The position numbers and the translations under genes were made by a program. Shown one piece after another: positions 35,227 to 43,512 of a DNA stretch of 64,000 nt. Position 1 is the stretch's first letter; each line of letters begins with the position of its first letter. The stretch covers positions 279,986-343,985 of the forward strand of contig CAWKOS010000010.1 in the NCBI GenBank assembly GCA_963851295.1, read 5' to 3'. The DNA is from JAOPZW01 sp963851295 (GTDB taxonomy: Bacteria > Actinomycetota > Thermoleophilia > Solirubrobacterales > Solirubrobacteraceae). The notes below the pieces were generated by a model, which saw only the letters and a program-made list of their open reading frames with translations, ran no database searches and was not told where the DNA came from.

Positions 35227-36141
35227 ATGGGCAGGCGGCGCGGCCTCGCGATCCTGACGCTCGCCGCCGTGGCGGGGTCCGCCGCGGTGGCGCGGGCGGA
35301 CTTCGTCCTCCCCACCCCCGAGCAGCCGGGGCCGAACGCGAAGCTCGCATCAGACGCGCTGAACGACGCCCTCCAGACGGTGGCCCATCGCGACGAGGCG
35401 TGTGGGTTCCGGCCCGCGCGCCCGAGCGGCGTGCCGACGCACGACCCGCCGCCGCCGGAGCTGCTCGCCGCCTTCGCCGTCCTGCGCCGCCCGGCCACAC
35501 CCGCCGACCGCGTGGGCGTGCACAGCCTGGCCGCCGTGGGCAGGATCAACGTCGACTACGTGCGCCGCGCGCGCGTGCTGCCCGGCGGGACAGCCGTCTA
35601 CGTCATCCCGTCGCTCGACGCCCGGCCGGCGCTGCGCCCGGTCCCCGCGAGCTGCTTGGTCCGCCAGCGCGAGGCGCTCGAGCACCGCCTGCGGGGCAAG
35701 CCCGCCCCGGCGCAACGGCTGGCGCGGCGCGAGCTGCGAGGCCTCCAGCGAAGCTGGCAGGACGCGACCCACCGCACGCCCGAGCCCGGGCTCTTCGTCG
35801 AGGAGCGCAGCTCCCGCGGCGGCGCCGGCGCCGGCGGCCAGGGGCTCGACGCCATCAGGAAGGGCGCCGGCTTCCTGGCCACCGGGGTCGGGCGCAATGC
35901 GCGGGTCACCGGCCTGATCCCCGACGGCGTCGCGACCATCGACTTCACCTTCGCCCGCGGGCGCAGCATCGGCGTCGAGGGCCACCGCGTCTACCGCAGC
36001 CTCTACCGGCGCACGGTCGCCGTCGTCGACAACATCGTCTCGCTGAGGGTTCCGCGCCGTCCCGAGGACGCGCTCTACAACCGCCAGGTCTGGCGCGCCG
36101 CCGACGGCACCGTCGTCAACACCATCAAGCCGCCGTTCTGA
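35227..36141 (+). CDS. Secreted protein of unknown function
   Basis: 304 aa. A signal peptide is clear (RRRGLAILTLAAVAGSAAVARA, residues ~3-24, cut likely after ARA). The rest is soluble and Arg/Ala/Pro-rich, with Cys at ~59 and ~143 that could pair. I recognise no domain. A TAGATT box lies 6 bases before the ATG with no ribosome site. It converges on queA-like gene with a 22-base gap. Confidence 0.6.
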   Translation: MGRRRGLAILTLAAVAGSAAVARADFVLPTPEQPGPNAKLASDALNDALQTVAHRDEACGFRPARPSGVPTHDPPPPELLAAFAVLRRPATPADRVGVHSLAAVGRINVDYVRRARVLPGGTAVYVIPSLDARPALRPVPASCLVRQREALEHRLRGKPAPAQRLARRELRGLQRSWQDATHRTPEPGLFVEERSSRGGAGAGGQGLDAIRKGAGFLATGVGRNARVTGLIPDGVATIDFTFARGRSIGVEGHRVYRSLYRRTVAVVDNIVSLRVPRRPEDALYNRQVWRAADGTVVNTIKPPF

Positions 36142-36163
36142 GCCGCCGCCGCGCGAGCGGCGA

Positions 36164-37195
36164 TCAGGGCAGGATCAGGTGCACGTCGCCGAACTCGTGC
36201 CAGAGGTAGCCGGCTTCGAGCGCGGCGGCGTAGGAGCGCTCGATCAGGGCGCGGCCGGCGACCGCCTCGAGCATGTCGAGGTGCGAGGCCTCGGGCTCGT
36301 GCCAGCCGGTGAGCAGGCCGTCGACGACGCGCACGCCGCGCGCCGGGGTGACCACGAGCGCCGTCCACCCCTCCCCCGCCTCCAGGCCGCCGTCGGCGCG
36401 GGCCACCGTCTCGAGTGCGCGCACGACGGTCGTCCCCACCGCGATCACGCGCCCGCCCCAGCGCCGCGTGGCCTCGACCAGGCGTGCGGTGGAGGCCGGC
36501 ACGCGGTAGCGCTCAGGGTACGGGCGCTCGCCGCGCTCGGGCGAGGAGACGCCGGTGTGCAGCACGATCGGCGCCACCGCGACGCCGCGCGCGGCGAGGC
36601 CCGTGAGCACCGCCGGCGTCACCGGGCGCCCGGCGCTCGGCATCTCGGCGCTGCCGGGCTCGACCGCGTAGGCGGTCTCGTAGTCGGCGAGCGGGTGGGC
36701 GTCGGGGACGTAGCCGTAGCGGATCGGGGCGCCGTGGCGCGCGAGGTAGGCGAGCAGCGGCTCGGGCAGCTCGAGCGCCGCGGCCCACAGCCGCGCGCCC
36801 GCGAGGTACGGCGCCTCCAGGCGCGCGCGGCCGTCGCCGGGCAGCGCGAGCACGTCGCCCGCGCGGCCGCCGCGGAAGCGCTCGCCGCCGGCGCGCAGCT
36901 CGACGACCCAGCGGTCGTCGCCGGCCCCGGGGAGCGGCGTCGACAGGCGCAGCTCGAGCTCGCGCCCGTCGACGCCGACGGCCGGCAGGGCCGCGGGGAG
37001 GGTGGCGGAGGTGTTGATGACGACGAGGTCGCCGGGGTGCAGGAAGTCGGGCAGGTCGCGGGCCCGCGCGTGGACGAGCCGGCCGTCGCCGCGCGCGACG
37101 AGCATGCGCACGTCGTCGCGCGCCAGGCCGCGCGCCTCGGGCGGCTCGTGGGCCTCGAGGCGCTCGGGCAGGGCGAAGGCCGGCTCGGCCGTCAT
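36164..37195 (-). CDS. QueA-like S-adenosylmethionine:tRNA ribosyltransferase-isomerase (divergent)
   Basis: 343 aa, the QueA length. DLPDFLHPGDLVVINTSATLPA matches the QueA N-terminal motif, PYPERYRV and VGTTVVRALE the C-terminal one. The usual GSVAAPTAGLHFT segment reads GSAEMPSAGRPVT, so the substrate site differs. QueA makes epoxyqueuosine in tRNA from preQ1-tRNA and SAM. No other queuosine gene is in the window. The gene overlaps the SDR stop by 4 bases (ATGA). Confidence 0.8.
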   Translation of the reverse strand: MTAEPAFALPERLEAHEPPEARGLARDDVRMLVARGDGRLVHARARDLPDFLHPGDLVVINTSATLPAALPAVGVDGRELELRLSTPLPGAGDDRWVVELRAGGERFRGGRAGDVLALPGDGRARLEAPYLAGARLWAAALELPEPLLAYLARHGAPIRYGYVPDAHPLADYETAYAVEPGSAEMPSAGRPVTPAVLTGLAARGVAVAPIVLHTGVSSPERGERPYPERYRVPASTARLVEATRRWGGRVIAVGTTVVRALETVARADGGLEAGEGWTALVVTPARGVRVVDGLLTGWHEPEASHLDMLEAVAGRALIERSYAAALEAGYLWHEFGDVHLILP

Positions 37196-37878
37196 CCGGT
37201 CACCTTGACGTCGGCCTCGCGATAGCGCCCGCTGGGGAGGTCGCCCTCGAGCAGGGCCAGGAGGGCCGGGACGCTGTCCTCGGGCGGCGGGCGGTCGGAG
37301 ATGTCCTCGCCGGGGAAGGCGGCCTGGTGCATGGCGGTGTTCATGTCGCCGGGGTCGAAGGCGTACACGGCGAGCTCCGGGCGCTCGACGGCGAGCACGT
37401 TCGTGAGCTGCTCGAGCGCCGCCTTCGAGGCGCCGTAGCCGCCCCAGCCCTCGTAGGCCTCGACCGCGGCGTCGGAGGTGACGTTGACGATCCGCGCGCC
37501 GGCGGGCATGACGGGCAGCGCGGCCTGGATGAGCCCGAGCGGCGCGAGCGCGTTGACCCTCAGGACCTCCTCGAGGACGTCGAGCGGGTAGGCGTGAAGC
37601 GGCGGCTGCGGGCTCATGCCGAGCACGCTGGCGTTGTTGACGAGCGCGTCGAGCCGGTCGCCGGCGGCGCTCACGAGCGCGCGCCGGTGGCGTCCGTCGG
37701 CGATGTCGCCGACCAGCGCCGTGACGTCGGTGACGGCGGCGAGCTCGCGGCGGGCGGCCTCGAGGGCCGGAGCGCCGCGCGCGTCGAGGATCAGGCGCCA
37801 GCCGCGGGCGGCCAGGGCGCGCGCAAGCGCCAGGCCGAGGCCGCGCGAGGCGCCGGTGATGATCGCGGTGCGGGGCAT
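37192..37878 (-). CDS. Short-chain dehydrogenase/reductase
   Basis: 228-aa classical SDR. TGASRGLG cofactor motif at residues 8-15, NNAS at ~86, catalytic Ser in NVTSD and Tyr-x3-Lys in YGASK. The substrate is unknown. A TACCGT box lies 6 bases before the ATG (minus strand, 37885-37890). It is coupled to the QueA-like gene. Confidence 0.9.
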   Translation of the reverse strand: MPRTAIITGASRGLGLALARALAARGWRLILDARGAPALEAARRELAAVTDVTALVGDIADGRHRRALVSAAGDRLDALVNNASVLGMSPQPPLHAYPLDVLEEVLRVNALAPLGLIQAALPVMPAGARIVNVTSDAAVEAYEGWGGYGASKAALEQLTNVLAVERPELAVYAFDPGDMNTAMHQAAFPGEDISDRPPPEDSVPALLALLEGDLPSGRYREADVKVTG

Positions 37879-38029
37879 GCCACGACGGTACGTCCGCCGC
37901 CGCCCGAGCGGTATCGGGAATAGGTCCTAGGACCCTTCGGGGTTCGTCCGCCGGCGCTCGGCGGCGCCGCGCGGCCAGGGCACCGAGGAACACAGCCCCT
38001 GCGCCCCCCGCCCGCGGCGCCCCGGGGAA

Positions 38030-38079
38030 GCCGAACGTCGGTTTTCCCCCGTGATGGCATGGGAAGACCGACGTTCGGC
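38030..38079 (-). terminator. Strong hairpin after the 38-49 kb operon
   Basis: 38030-38048 and 38061-38079 are 19-base inverted repeats with one mismatch and a 12-base loop. It lies 73 bases after the stop of the response regulator gene and could end the long minus-strand transcript, though no T run follows. Its ends CGAAC/GTTCG and a TTTTCCCCC run recall the centre of the repeat at 15690-15740, so a link to that element is possible. The rest of the 273-base gap (37879-38151) shows no gene. Confidence 0.55.
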
Positions 38080-38151
38080 GCCCCGCGCGCCCGGATGCGA
38101 TCGCTCGCGCCCCGGCCGCGCGGCCCCGCACAACGCGCGCGGAGACTCCCG

Positions 38152-38796
38152 CTACGCCTCCAGGTCGACGAGCCCCTCGCGCACCGCGTAGAGCGCGGCC
38201 TGCGTGCGGTCGGTGAGGCCGAGCTTGCCCAGGATGTTGCTCACGTGGGTCTTGACCGTCTTCTCGGCGACGCCGAGCTCGAAGGCGATCGCCTTGTTGG
38301 CCCGACCGCGGGCGATGAGGACGAGGACCTCCCGCTCGCGCGCGGTCAGCGGGTTGGCCGCCGCGGGCGCCGGCGCCTCGCGCGCCACCTCGCGCACGAG
38401 CTCCTCGACCACCGCGGGATGCAGGAGCGTCCCGCCGCCGTGGACGGTGCGGATGGCGCCCACGAGCTCCTGCGGCGCGACGTCCTTGAGCAGGTAGCCG
38501 ACGGCGCCCGCGCGCACGGCGGGAAGCATCTTGTCCTCGTCGACGAAGCTCGTCAGGACGATCACGCGCGTCTGCGGGCGCTGGGCGCGGATGCGGCGGA
38601 TCGCCTCGATCCCGTCGACGCGCGGCATGAGCAGGTCGACGAGCGCGACGTCGGGGCTCAGGCGCACCGCGGCCTGCACCGCCTCCTCCCCGTCGGCCGC
38701 CTCGCCCACGACCTCGACGTCGTCCTGCAGGGCCAGGAAGGCCCGCAGCCCCTCGCGCACGACGCCGTGGTCGTCGGCGATGAGGACGCGGATCAC
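38152..38796 (-). CDS. NarL/LuxR-type response regulator
   Basis: 214 aa. Receiver domain: VIRVLIADDHGVVREGL with acidic pair, phospho-Asp in VALVDLLMP (~residue 54), Lys in LLKD. C-terminal LuxR HTH: LTAREREVLVLIARG, then VKTHVSNILGKL. It overlaps the histidine kinase gene (GTGA), so the two form a pair. It is the last gene of a run that reaches to 48822. Confidence 0.95.
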   Translation of the reverse strand: MIRVLIADDHGVVREGLRAFLALQDDVEVVGEAADGEEAVQAAVRLSPDVALVDLLMPRVDGIEAIRRIRAQRPQTRVIVLTSFVDEDKMLPAVRAGAVGYLLKDVAPQELVGAIRTVHGGGTLLHPAVVEELVREVAREAPAPAAANPLTAREREVLVLIARGRANKAIAFELGVAEKTVKTHVSNILGKLGLTDRTQAALYAVREGLVDLEA

Positions 38797-39932
38797 CGCG
38801 GCACCTCGAGGACGACCGTCGTCCCGTCGCCGGGCCGTGACTCGATGCGCAGCGTCCCGCCCAGCGCCCGCGCGCGCTCCTCCATCGAGGTCAGCCCCAG
38901 GCGCCGCGAGCGCAGGCCCGGATCGGCGGGGTCGAAGCCGACGCCGTCGTCGGCGACGGCGACGCGAAGGAGCCCGTCCTCGGCGTCCAGCGAGACGCCG
39001 ACCGAGCGCGCCTGCGCGTGGCGCAGCGCGTTCTGCAGCGCCTCCTGGGCGATGCGCAGGACCTCGCCGGCCCCCTCGCGCAGCTCGCCGTCGCCCTCGA
39101 CGCTCAGCGCCGGCGCGTCGCCGTGGACGCGGCGCAGGAACTCGACGTGCTTGCGCAGCGCCGTCGCGAGCCCCTCGCTCTCGGCGGCGGGCGGGCGCAG
39201 CTCGAAGATCAGCGAGCGCAGCTCCTCCATCGCCTCGCGCGTGAGCGCCTGCAGGCGCACGAGCGCGGCCTTGGCCTCGGCGGGGTCGCGGTCGATGACC
39301 GTCGCCGCCGCCTCGGCGGTCAGCCTGAGGCCGAAGAGCTTCTGGGTCACCGAGTCGTGCAGCTCGCGCGCCAGGCGGTTTCGCTCCTCGACGATGCTCA
39401 GCTCGCGGCTGCGCTCGTAGAGGTTGGCCTTCTCGATCGCGAGCGCGGCGTGGACGGCGAGCATCTCGACGAGCTGCTGGTCGCCCTCGTCGAAGTCCTC
39501 GTCGCCGAGCTTGTCGGTCAGGTAGATCGCCCCGACGATCCCGCTGGCGGCGACGATCGGCACGCCGAGGAAGGAGCGCATCTGCGGGTGCGCCGACGGC
39601 CACCAGCCGCGGAAGCGCGGGTCGCGGCGCACGTCGCCCGTGCGGTAGGGGACCGGCGAGGTGAGCATCGCGCCGAGCAGGCCGTGCTGGCGCGGCAGCG
39701 GGCCCATCGCCGCGATCAGCTCGTCGCTCATGCCCGAGGTGATGAACTGGGCGAAGCCGCCCTCGCCGTCGGGGACGCCGATCGCGGCATACCGCGCGTC
39801 GACGAGCCCGCGCGCCGCGTGGGCCAGGCGCTGGAGCATCGGCTCGATCGTCGCCTCGGCGGCGACGGCGAGGACCGCGTCGTTCATCGCCCGCAGGGCC
39901 GCGCTCTGCTGCTCCATCTCCCGATCGAGCAT
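38793..39932 (-). CDS. GAF-domain sensor histidine kinase (NarL partner type)
   Basis: 379 aa, no TM segment. GAF domain at ~25-175 (FLGVPIVAASGIVGAIYL); HisKA_3 dimerisation domain with the phospho-His in ARELHDSVTQKLF (~190); HATPase at ~280-378 (EALQNALRHAQA, VADDGVGFD, GLTSMEERARALGG). The DevS/LiaS-like layout suggests sensing of a small molecule, redox or gas ligand by the GAF domain. It phosphorylates the response regulator encoded next. It lies 30 bases after the isoprenyl synthase gene. Confidence 0.93.
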   Translation of the reverse strand: MLDREMEQQSAALRAMNDAVLAVAAEATIEPMLQRLAHAARGLVDARYAAIGVPDGEGGFAQFITSGMSDELIAAMGPLPRQHGLLGAMLTSPVPYRTGDVRRDPRFRGWWPSAHPQMRSFLGVPIVAASGIVGAIYLTDKLGDEDFDEGDQQLVEMLAVHAALAIEKANLYERSRELSIVEERNRLARELHDSVTQKLFGLRLTAEAAATVIDRDPAEAKAALVRLQALTREAMEELRSLIFELRPPAAESEGLATALRKHVEFLRRVHGDAPALSVEGDGELREGAGEVLRIAQEALQNALRHAQARSVGVSLDAEDGLLRVAVADDGVGFDPADPGLRSRRLGLTSMEERARALGGTLRIESRPGDGTTVVLEVPR

Positions 39933-39962
39933 ACGACCGCGCCCACGCGGAGCGGGCCGCGC

Positions 39963-40991
39963 TCAGGCGGAGCGGGCGAGCATGTAGGGCACCAGCGCGC
40001 GCACGAAGTCGACGTGCTCGGGGCCGTCGGCCTCGGCGAAGGCCGCGTCGAAGGCGTCCAGCGCGCAGCGCTCGACCCCCTCGCCGTAGGCGGCCGCGAA
40101 CTCGACGCTGCGGTGCTCGCGCATGAGCTCGCGCACGCGCGCGACCTCGTCGTCGGTGCGCTGCTCCTCGGGCACGCCGAGGTAGCCGGTGAGCCACTCG
40201 CGCTCGCCGCCGCCGGCGCTCGCGAGCACGTGGACGAGCATCAGCGTGCGCTTGCCCTCGCGCAGGTCGCTGAGCGGCTCCTTGCCGGGCAGGCCGTCGC
40301 GGCCCACGAGGTTGAGCAGGTCGTCGCGGATCTGGAAGGCGAGGCCGAGGTAGAAGCCGAAGCGGCTGAGGGCCCCGAGCGCGGCCGCGGCGCTCGACCC
40401 GACGAGCGCGCCGATGCGCAGCGGCGCCACCGTCGTGTACCAGCACGTCTTCTTGGCGGTCATGGTCAGGTAGTCGGCGGCCCCGAGCTCGACGGCGTTC
40501 TCGCGCCGCCAGCCGAGCTCGAGCGCCTGGCCCTCGGTGGTATGGCGGACCATCGTCTGCAGCTCGTCGAGCACGCGGCGCGCGACGCGGCCGCCGAGCG
40601 GGCCCTCGTCGCGCAGCGGCGCGAGCGCGAGCGCGGCCAGCGCGTCGCCGGCGTTGACGGCGAGCGGCATGCCATGCAGCTCGTGCAGCGTCGGCAGCCC
40701 GCGGCGCGTCGGGCTGGCGTCCTGGACGTCGTCGTGGATGAGGAAGGCGTTGTGGAACATCTCCAGGGCCACCGCGGGCCCGAGGCCCTCGCGCACGCGC
40801 CCGCCGAAGGCCTGGCAGGTGGCGAGCAGGAGCGCGGGGCGGATGCCCTTGCCGGGGCGCAGCGGGTACTCGGCCACGAGGTCGTAGAGGTAGGCCGACG
40901 GCGTGCCGTCGCGCAGGAGGTAGGGCTCCATCGCCGCGCGCGTCAGCGCGGCGTAGCGCGCGAGCGTCGCCTCGACGCCATCGGCGCTCAC
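39963..40991 (-). CDS. Isoprenyl diphosphate synthase family protein
   Basis: 342 aa. The first Asp-rich motif HDDVQD is intact (~residue 92); the second reads DDLLN instead of DDxxD; GKGIRPALLL is the IPP-binding Lys/Arg segment. It should condense IPP with an allylic diphosphate to a C15-C20 or longer chain, although the changed second motif leaves room for another role. It is coupled to the upstream 174-aa gene (GTGA overlap) and lies close to a carotenoid-desaturase-like flavoprotein. Confidence 0.87.
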   Translation of the reverse strand: MSADGVEATLARYAALTRAAMEPYLLRDGTPSAYLYDLVAEYPLRPGKGIRPALLLATCQAFGGRVREGLGPAVALEMFHNAFLIHDDVQDASPTRRGLPTLHELHGMPLAVNAGDALAALALAPLRDEGPLGGRVARRVLDELQTMVRHTTEGQALELGWRRENAVELGAADYLTMTAKKTCWYTTVAPLRIGALVGSSAAAALGALSRFGFYLGLAFQIRDDLLNLVGRDGLPGKEPLSDLREGKRTLMLVHVLASAGGGEREWLTGYLGVPEEQRTDDEVARVRELMREHRSVEFAAAYGEGVERCALDAFDAAFAEADGPEHVDFVRALVPYMLARSA

Positions 40992-41512
40992 TCGACGACC
41001 AGCCGGACGGGGACCGCGACGTTCGGCAGGCCGGCGGCGACGACGTGGCCGTCGTAGGTGCCGGGCGCGAGGCCCGGCGGGATCGCGACCGTCAGCGCGG
41101 CGGAGGCGCTCTGGTGCGCGGCGAGGGTGAGGGCCGGCGGCGCGAAGCTCGCGGCCGCGCCGTCCACGCTGCGCCCGCCGGGGCCGACGAGGGCCGTCAT
41201 CCGCAGCGCGCCGACGTCCGCGGACGTGCCGTCGACGTTGTGCGCCCAGACCGTGGCGTGCGCCGGAGCCCCGGGCGCGCCGCGCAGCGCGACGACCGCG
41301 CCGTCGGCGCCGCGTGCGCCGATCACCGCGCCGATGGTGTCCGCGTAGGCGGAGAACGAGCGCCGCAGGAGGTCGGCGTAGCCGTCGAGCGTGCGCGCCA
41401 CGGAGGCGCGCAGCGCGAGCGAGCCGACGACCTCCTCGGCGTCGATCTCGGCCATCAGCCCCTCGACGACGGCGGCGGCGTCCCGCGCGGCGGCGCGCCC
41501 GACGTCGCTCAT
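40988..41512 (-). CDS. Unknown protein, helical N-terminus and beta-sandwich C-terminus
   Basis: 174 aa. Residues ~1-60 are predicted helical (AAARDAAAVVEGLMAEIDAEEVV); residues ~75-174 look like an Ig-like beta domain ending LAPGTYDGHVVAAG and VPVRLVVE. The C-terminus has the same motif order as the 206-aa protein at 46767-47387 (LTPGTYSGVAYVEG). There is no signal peptide. It is coupled on both sides (4-base overlaps) to the flavoprotein and the isoprenyl synthase, so it probably works with them. Confidence 0.7.
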   Translation of the reverse strand: MSDVGRAAARDAAAVVEGLMAEIDAEEVVGSLALRASVARTLDGYADLLRRSFSAYADTIGAVIGARGADGAVVALRGAPGAPAHATVWAHNVDGTSADVGALRMTALVGPGGRSVDGAAASFAPPALTLAAHQSASAALTVAIPPGLAPGTYDGHVVAAGLPNVAVPVRLVVE

Positions 41513-43503
41513 GCGGCGTCCTCCAGGCCGTACCACGTCCCGCTCAGGCCCTCGGTCAGCGGCCGGCCGCGGACGGCGTTGGCGGCCTGCAGCCCGGCCA
41601 TGACCGCGGCCTCGATGCAGCCGGCGTTCAGGCCGCAGTCGATCCAGTCGCCGGCGAGGAAGAGGTTGGCGGCACCCGAGCCGTCGGCCCGCAGGCGGTG
41701 GGCCGCGCTGCCCGGCAGCGACTGCACGTAGCGGTCGGAGGGGTCGACGTTCGCGCGCCAGTAGCGGGCGAGGACCTGCTCGGGGGCGAAGCCGGGCCAG
41801 TAGTCGCGCGCGAAGCGGGCGAGATGGGCCTCGGCGTTCTCGCCGACGAGCGCGTGCGCGGCGGCGGGGTCGGCGGCCTGCGCGGCGCCCAGCGCGCTGC
41901 AGAAGTAGCCGATCGCCTTCGGCTCGGCGCCCTCGGGCCAGTCCTCGCGCTCGATCAGGTGGCTCATCGAGGCGTAGGTGTCGAAGGGCGAGACGTAGCC
42001 GCTCACCGTCGCGCCCGGATACGGCCAGCCGAGCGCCGCCTCGTCCGCCGAGAGCCAGAGCTGCAGCGACTGCGTCGGGACGGTGGCGACCTGCTCGACC
42101 ATCGCGCGCCAGCGCGCCGAGCGCTCGATCAGCTCGCCGCAGATGTCCGGCAGCGCCCCGAGCGAGATCGCGAGCACGACGGCGTCGAAGTCCTCGCCGA
42201 GGGCGAGCACCGCGTCCTCCTCGCCGGCCGCAGCGTCCGGCTGCGACGGGAAGCACGGCAGCCCGCCGAAGCGCTCGAGCGGCTCGATCTCGGGGGCGCC
42301 GGGCGTTTCGCGGCGCACCGCGATCGCTCCCACCTCGGAGCCGTCCGAGGTCAGCCGCAGGCCCTGCACCCGGTGCCCGAAGGCGAAGCGCACCCCGCGG
42401 GCGCGCAGCGCCTGGTAGAGCGGGGCGAAGACGACGTCGCCCATCCCCGCCCGCATGCGCCAGAAGATCGCGCCCTTGTAGTCGAAGAAGAGCTTGCCCG
42501 CGAGGAAGAGCCCGAGGCCGGCGGCGAAGCGGGGCCGCCCGGGGTCGCCGTCCTCGTAGGCGAAGACGAGGTCGTACATCCCGCGCACGAGCGGCGAGTC
42601 GAGCGTCTCGGGCCGGGCGCCGTGGCGAGCCAGCCACTCGCGGAAGTCGAGGTGATCGATGGCCGCGAACCCGGCGGGATCGGCGAGCAGGCCGTCGAGG
42701 ACCGTCCCCTGCAGACAGGCGATCACGAGGTCGGCGAGGTCGCGGGCGCGGCGCGCGTCGTCGGCGGCGACCACGCGGTCCTCGAGCTCGCCGCGCAGGC
42801 GCTCGAGCGACTCGACGACGAAGGCGGCGAGCGGGCTGCGGCCGGGGACCACGGCGCTGACGACGCGCATCGACTCCACGGCGCCGACCATCGCGGCGAT
42901 CTCGGCCTGGCGCAGCAGCGCCGTGAGCTGCGAGGGGGAGCCGAGCGCGGGCGGCGTCGGGGAGGCGCTGAGCACGACCCCGGTCGGCATGGCCGGCAGC
43001 CGCCCGCGGCGGATCGACTCCGCGAAGTCCGAGAGCAGCGCCAGCGAGCGGCGCACGAAGGTCGCGACGGACAGCGGGCCGCCGGCGCCGTCGGCGCCCG
43101 GCTCGCGGCCGTTGCGCGCGAAGGTCGCCACCCACTGCGTCCACTCGCCGTCGCGCTCGTCGGCGACGCCGACGCGGTCGGCGGGCTCGAAGGCGTCGCG
43201 CCAGGTCGCGATCGGGCACTGCGGGTCGGTCGTCGGGCGGTCGAGCTCGTCGTAGACCTCGCGGATGAGGCGGAAGGCGTTGTCGTAGTAGCCCAGCCAC
43301 ACGTGCAGGCCGTGCTCCTCGATGCGCCCGTGCTCGCCGCGACCGCTGGCGCCCTTGCCGCCGAGCTGCCGGCCGCGCTGGTAGACGGTGACCTCGGGCG
43401 CCGCCGGGTCGCTCGGGTCGCTCAGCGCCCAGGCCGCGGCGAGGCCGGCCATGCCCCCGCCGAGGACAGCGACCCTCCTTCGCGCGCTTGCCTGCGGCGA
43501 CAC
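41509..43503 (-). CDS. FAD-dependent amine-oxidase/carotenoid-desaturase-like oxidoreductase
   Basis: 664 aa, longer than typical desaturases (~450-550). FAD motif VAVLGGGMAGLAAAW at ~10-24 with EVTVYQRGRQLGGKG after it; the C-terminal FAD motif NLFLAGDWIDCGLNAGCIEAAVMAG (in part AGDWIDCGLNAGCIE) resembles plant-type phytoene/zeta-carotene desaturases and HpnE. It would oxidise or desaturate a hydrophobic polyene or isoprenoid. Neighbours encode an isoprenyl synthase and two small unknowns. GTG start at 43503, 9 bases after the AAA regulator gene. Confidence 0.83.
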   Translation of the reverse strand: MSPQASARRRVAVLGGGMAGLAAAWALSDPSDPAAPEVTVYQRGRQLGGKGASGRGEHGRIEEHGLHVWLGYYDNAFRLIREVYDELDRPTTDPQCPIATWRDAFEPADRVGVADERDGEWTQWVATFARNGREPGADGAGGPLSVATFVRRSLALLSDFAESIRRGRLPAMPTGVVLSASPTPPALGSPSQLTALLRQAEIAAMVGAVESMRVVSAVVPGRSPLAAFVVESLERLRGELEDRVVAADDARRARDLADLVIACLQGTVLDGLLADPAGFAAIDHLDFREWLARHGARPETLDSPLVRGMYDLVFAYEDGDPGRPRFAAGLGLFLAGKLFFDYKGAIFWRMRAGMGDVVFAPLYQALRARGVRFAFGHRVQGLRLTSDGSEVGAIAVRRETPGAPEIEPLERFGGLPCFPSQPDAAAGEEDAVLALGEDFDAVVLAISLGALPDICGELIERSARWRAMVEQVATVPTQSLQLWLSADEAALGWPYPGATVSGYVSPFDTYASMSHLIEREDWPEGAEPKAIGYFCSALGAAQAADPAAAHALVGENAEAHLARFARDYWPGFAPEQVLARYWRANVDPSDRYVQSLPGSAAHRLRADGSGAANLFLAGDWIDCGLNAGCIEAAVMAGLQAANAVRGRPLTEGLSGTWYGLEDAA

Positions 43504-43512
43504 CGTGCCCTC

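Noticed and set aside
36142..36163. Small GCCGC...GCGGC hairpin between two convergent genes
   Set aside because: Five base pairs in sequence this GC-rich is expected by chance.
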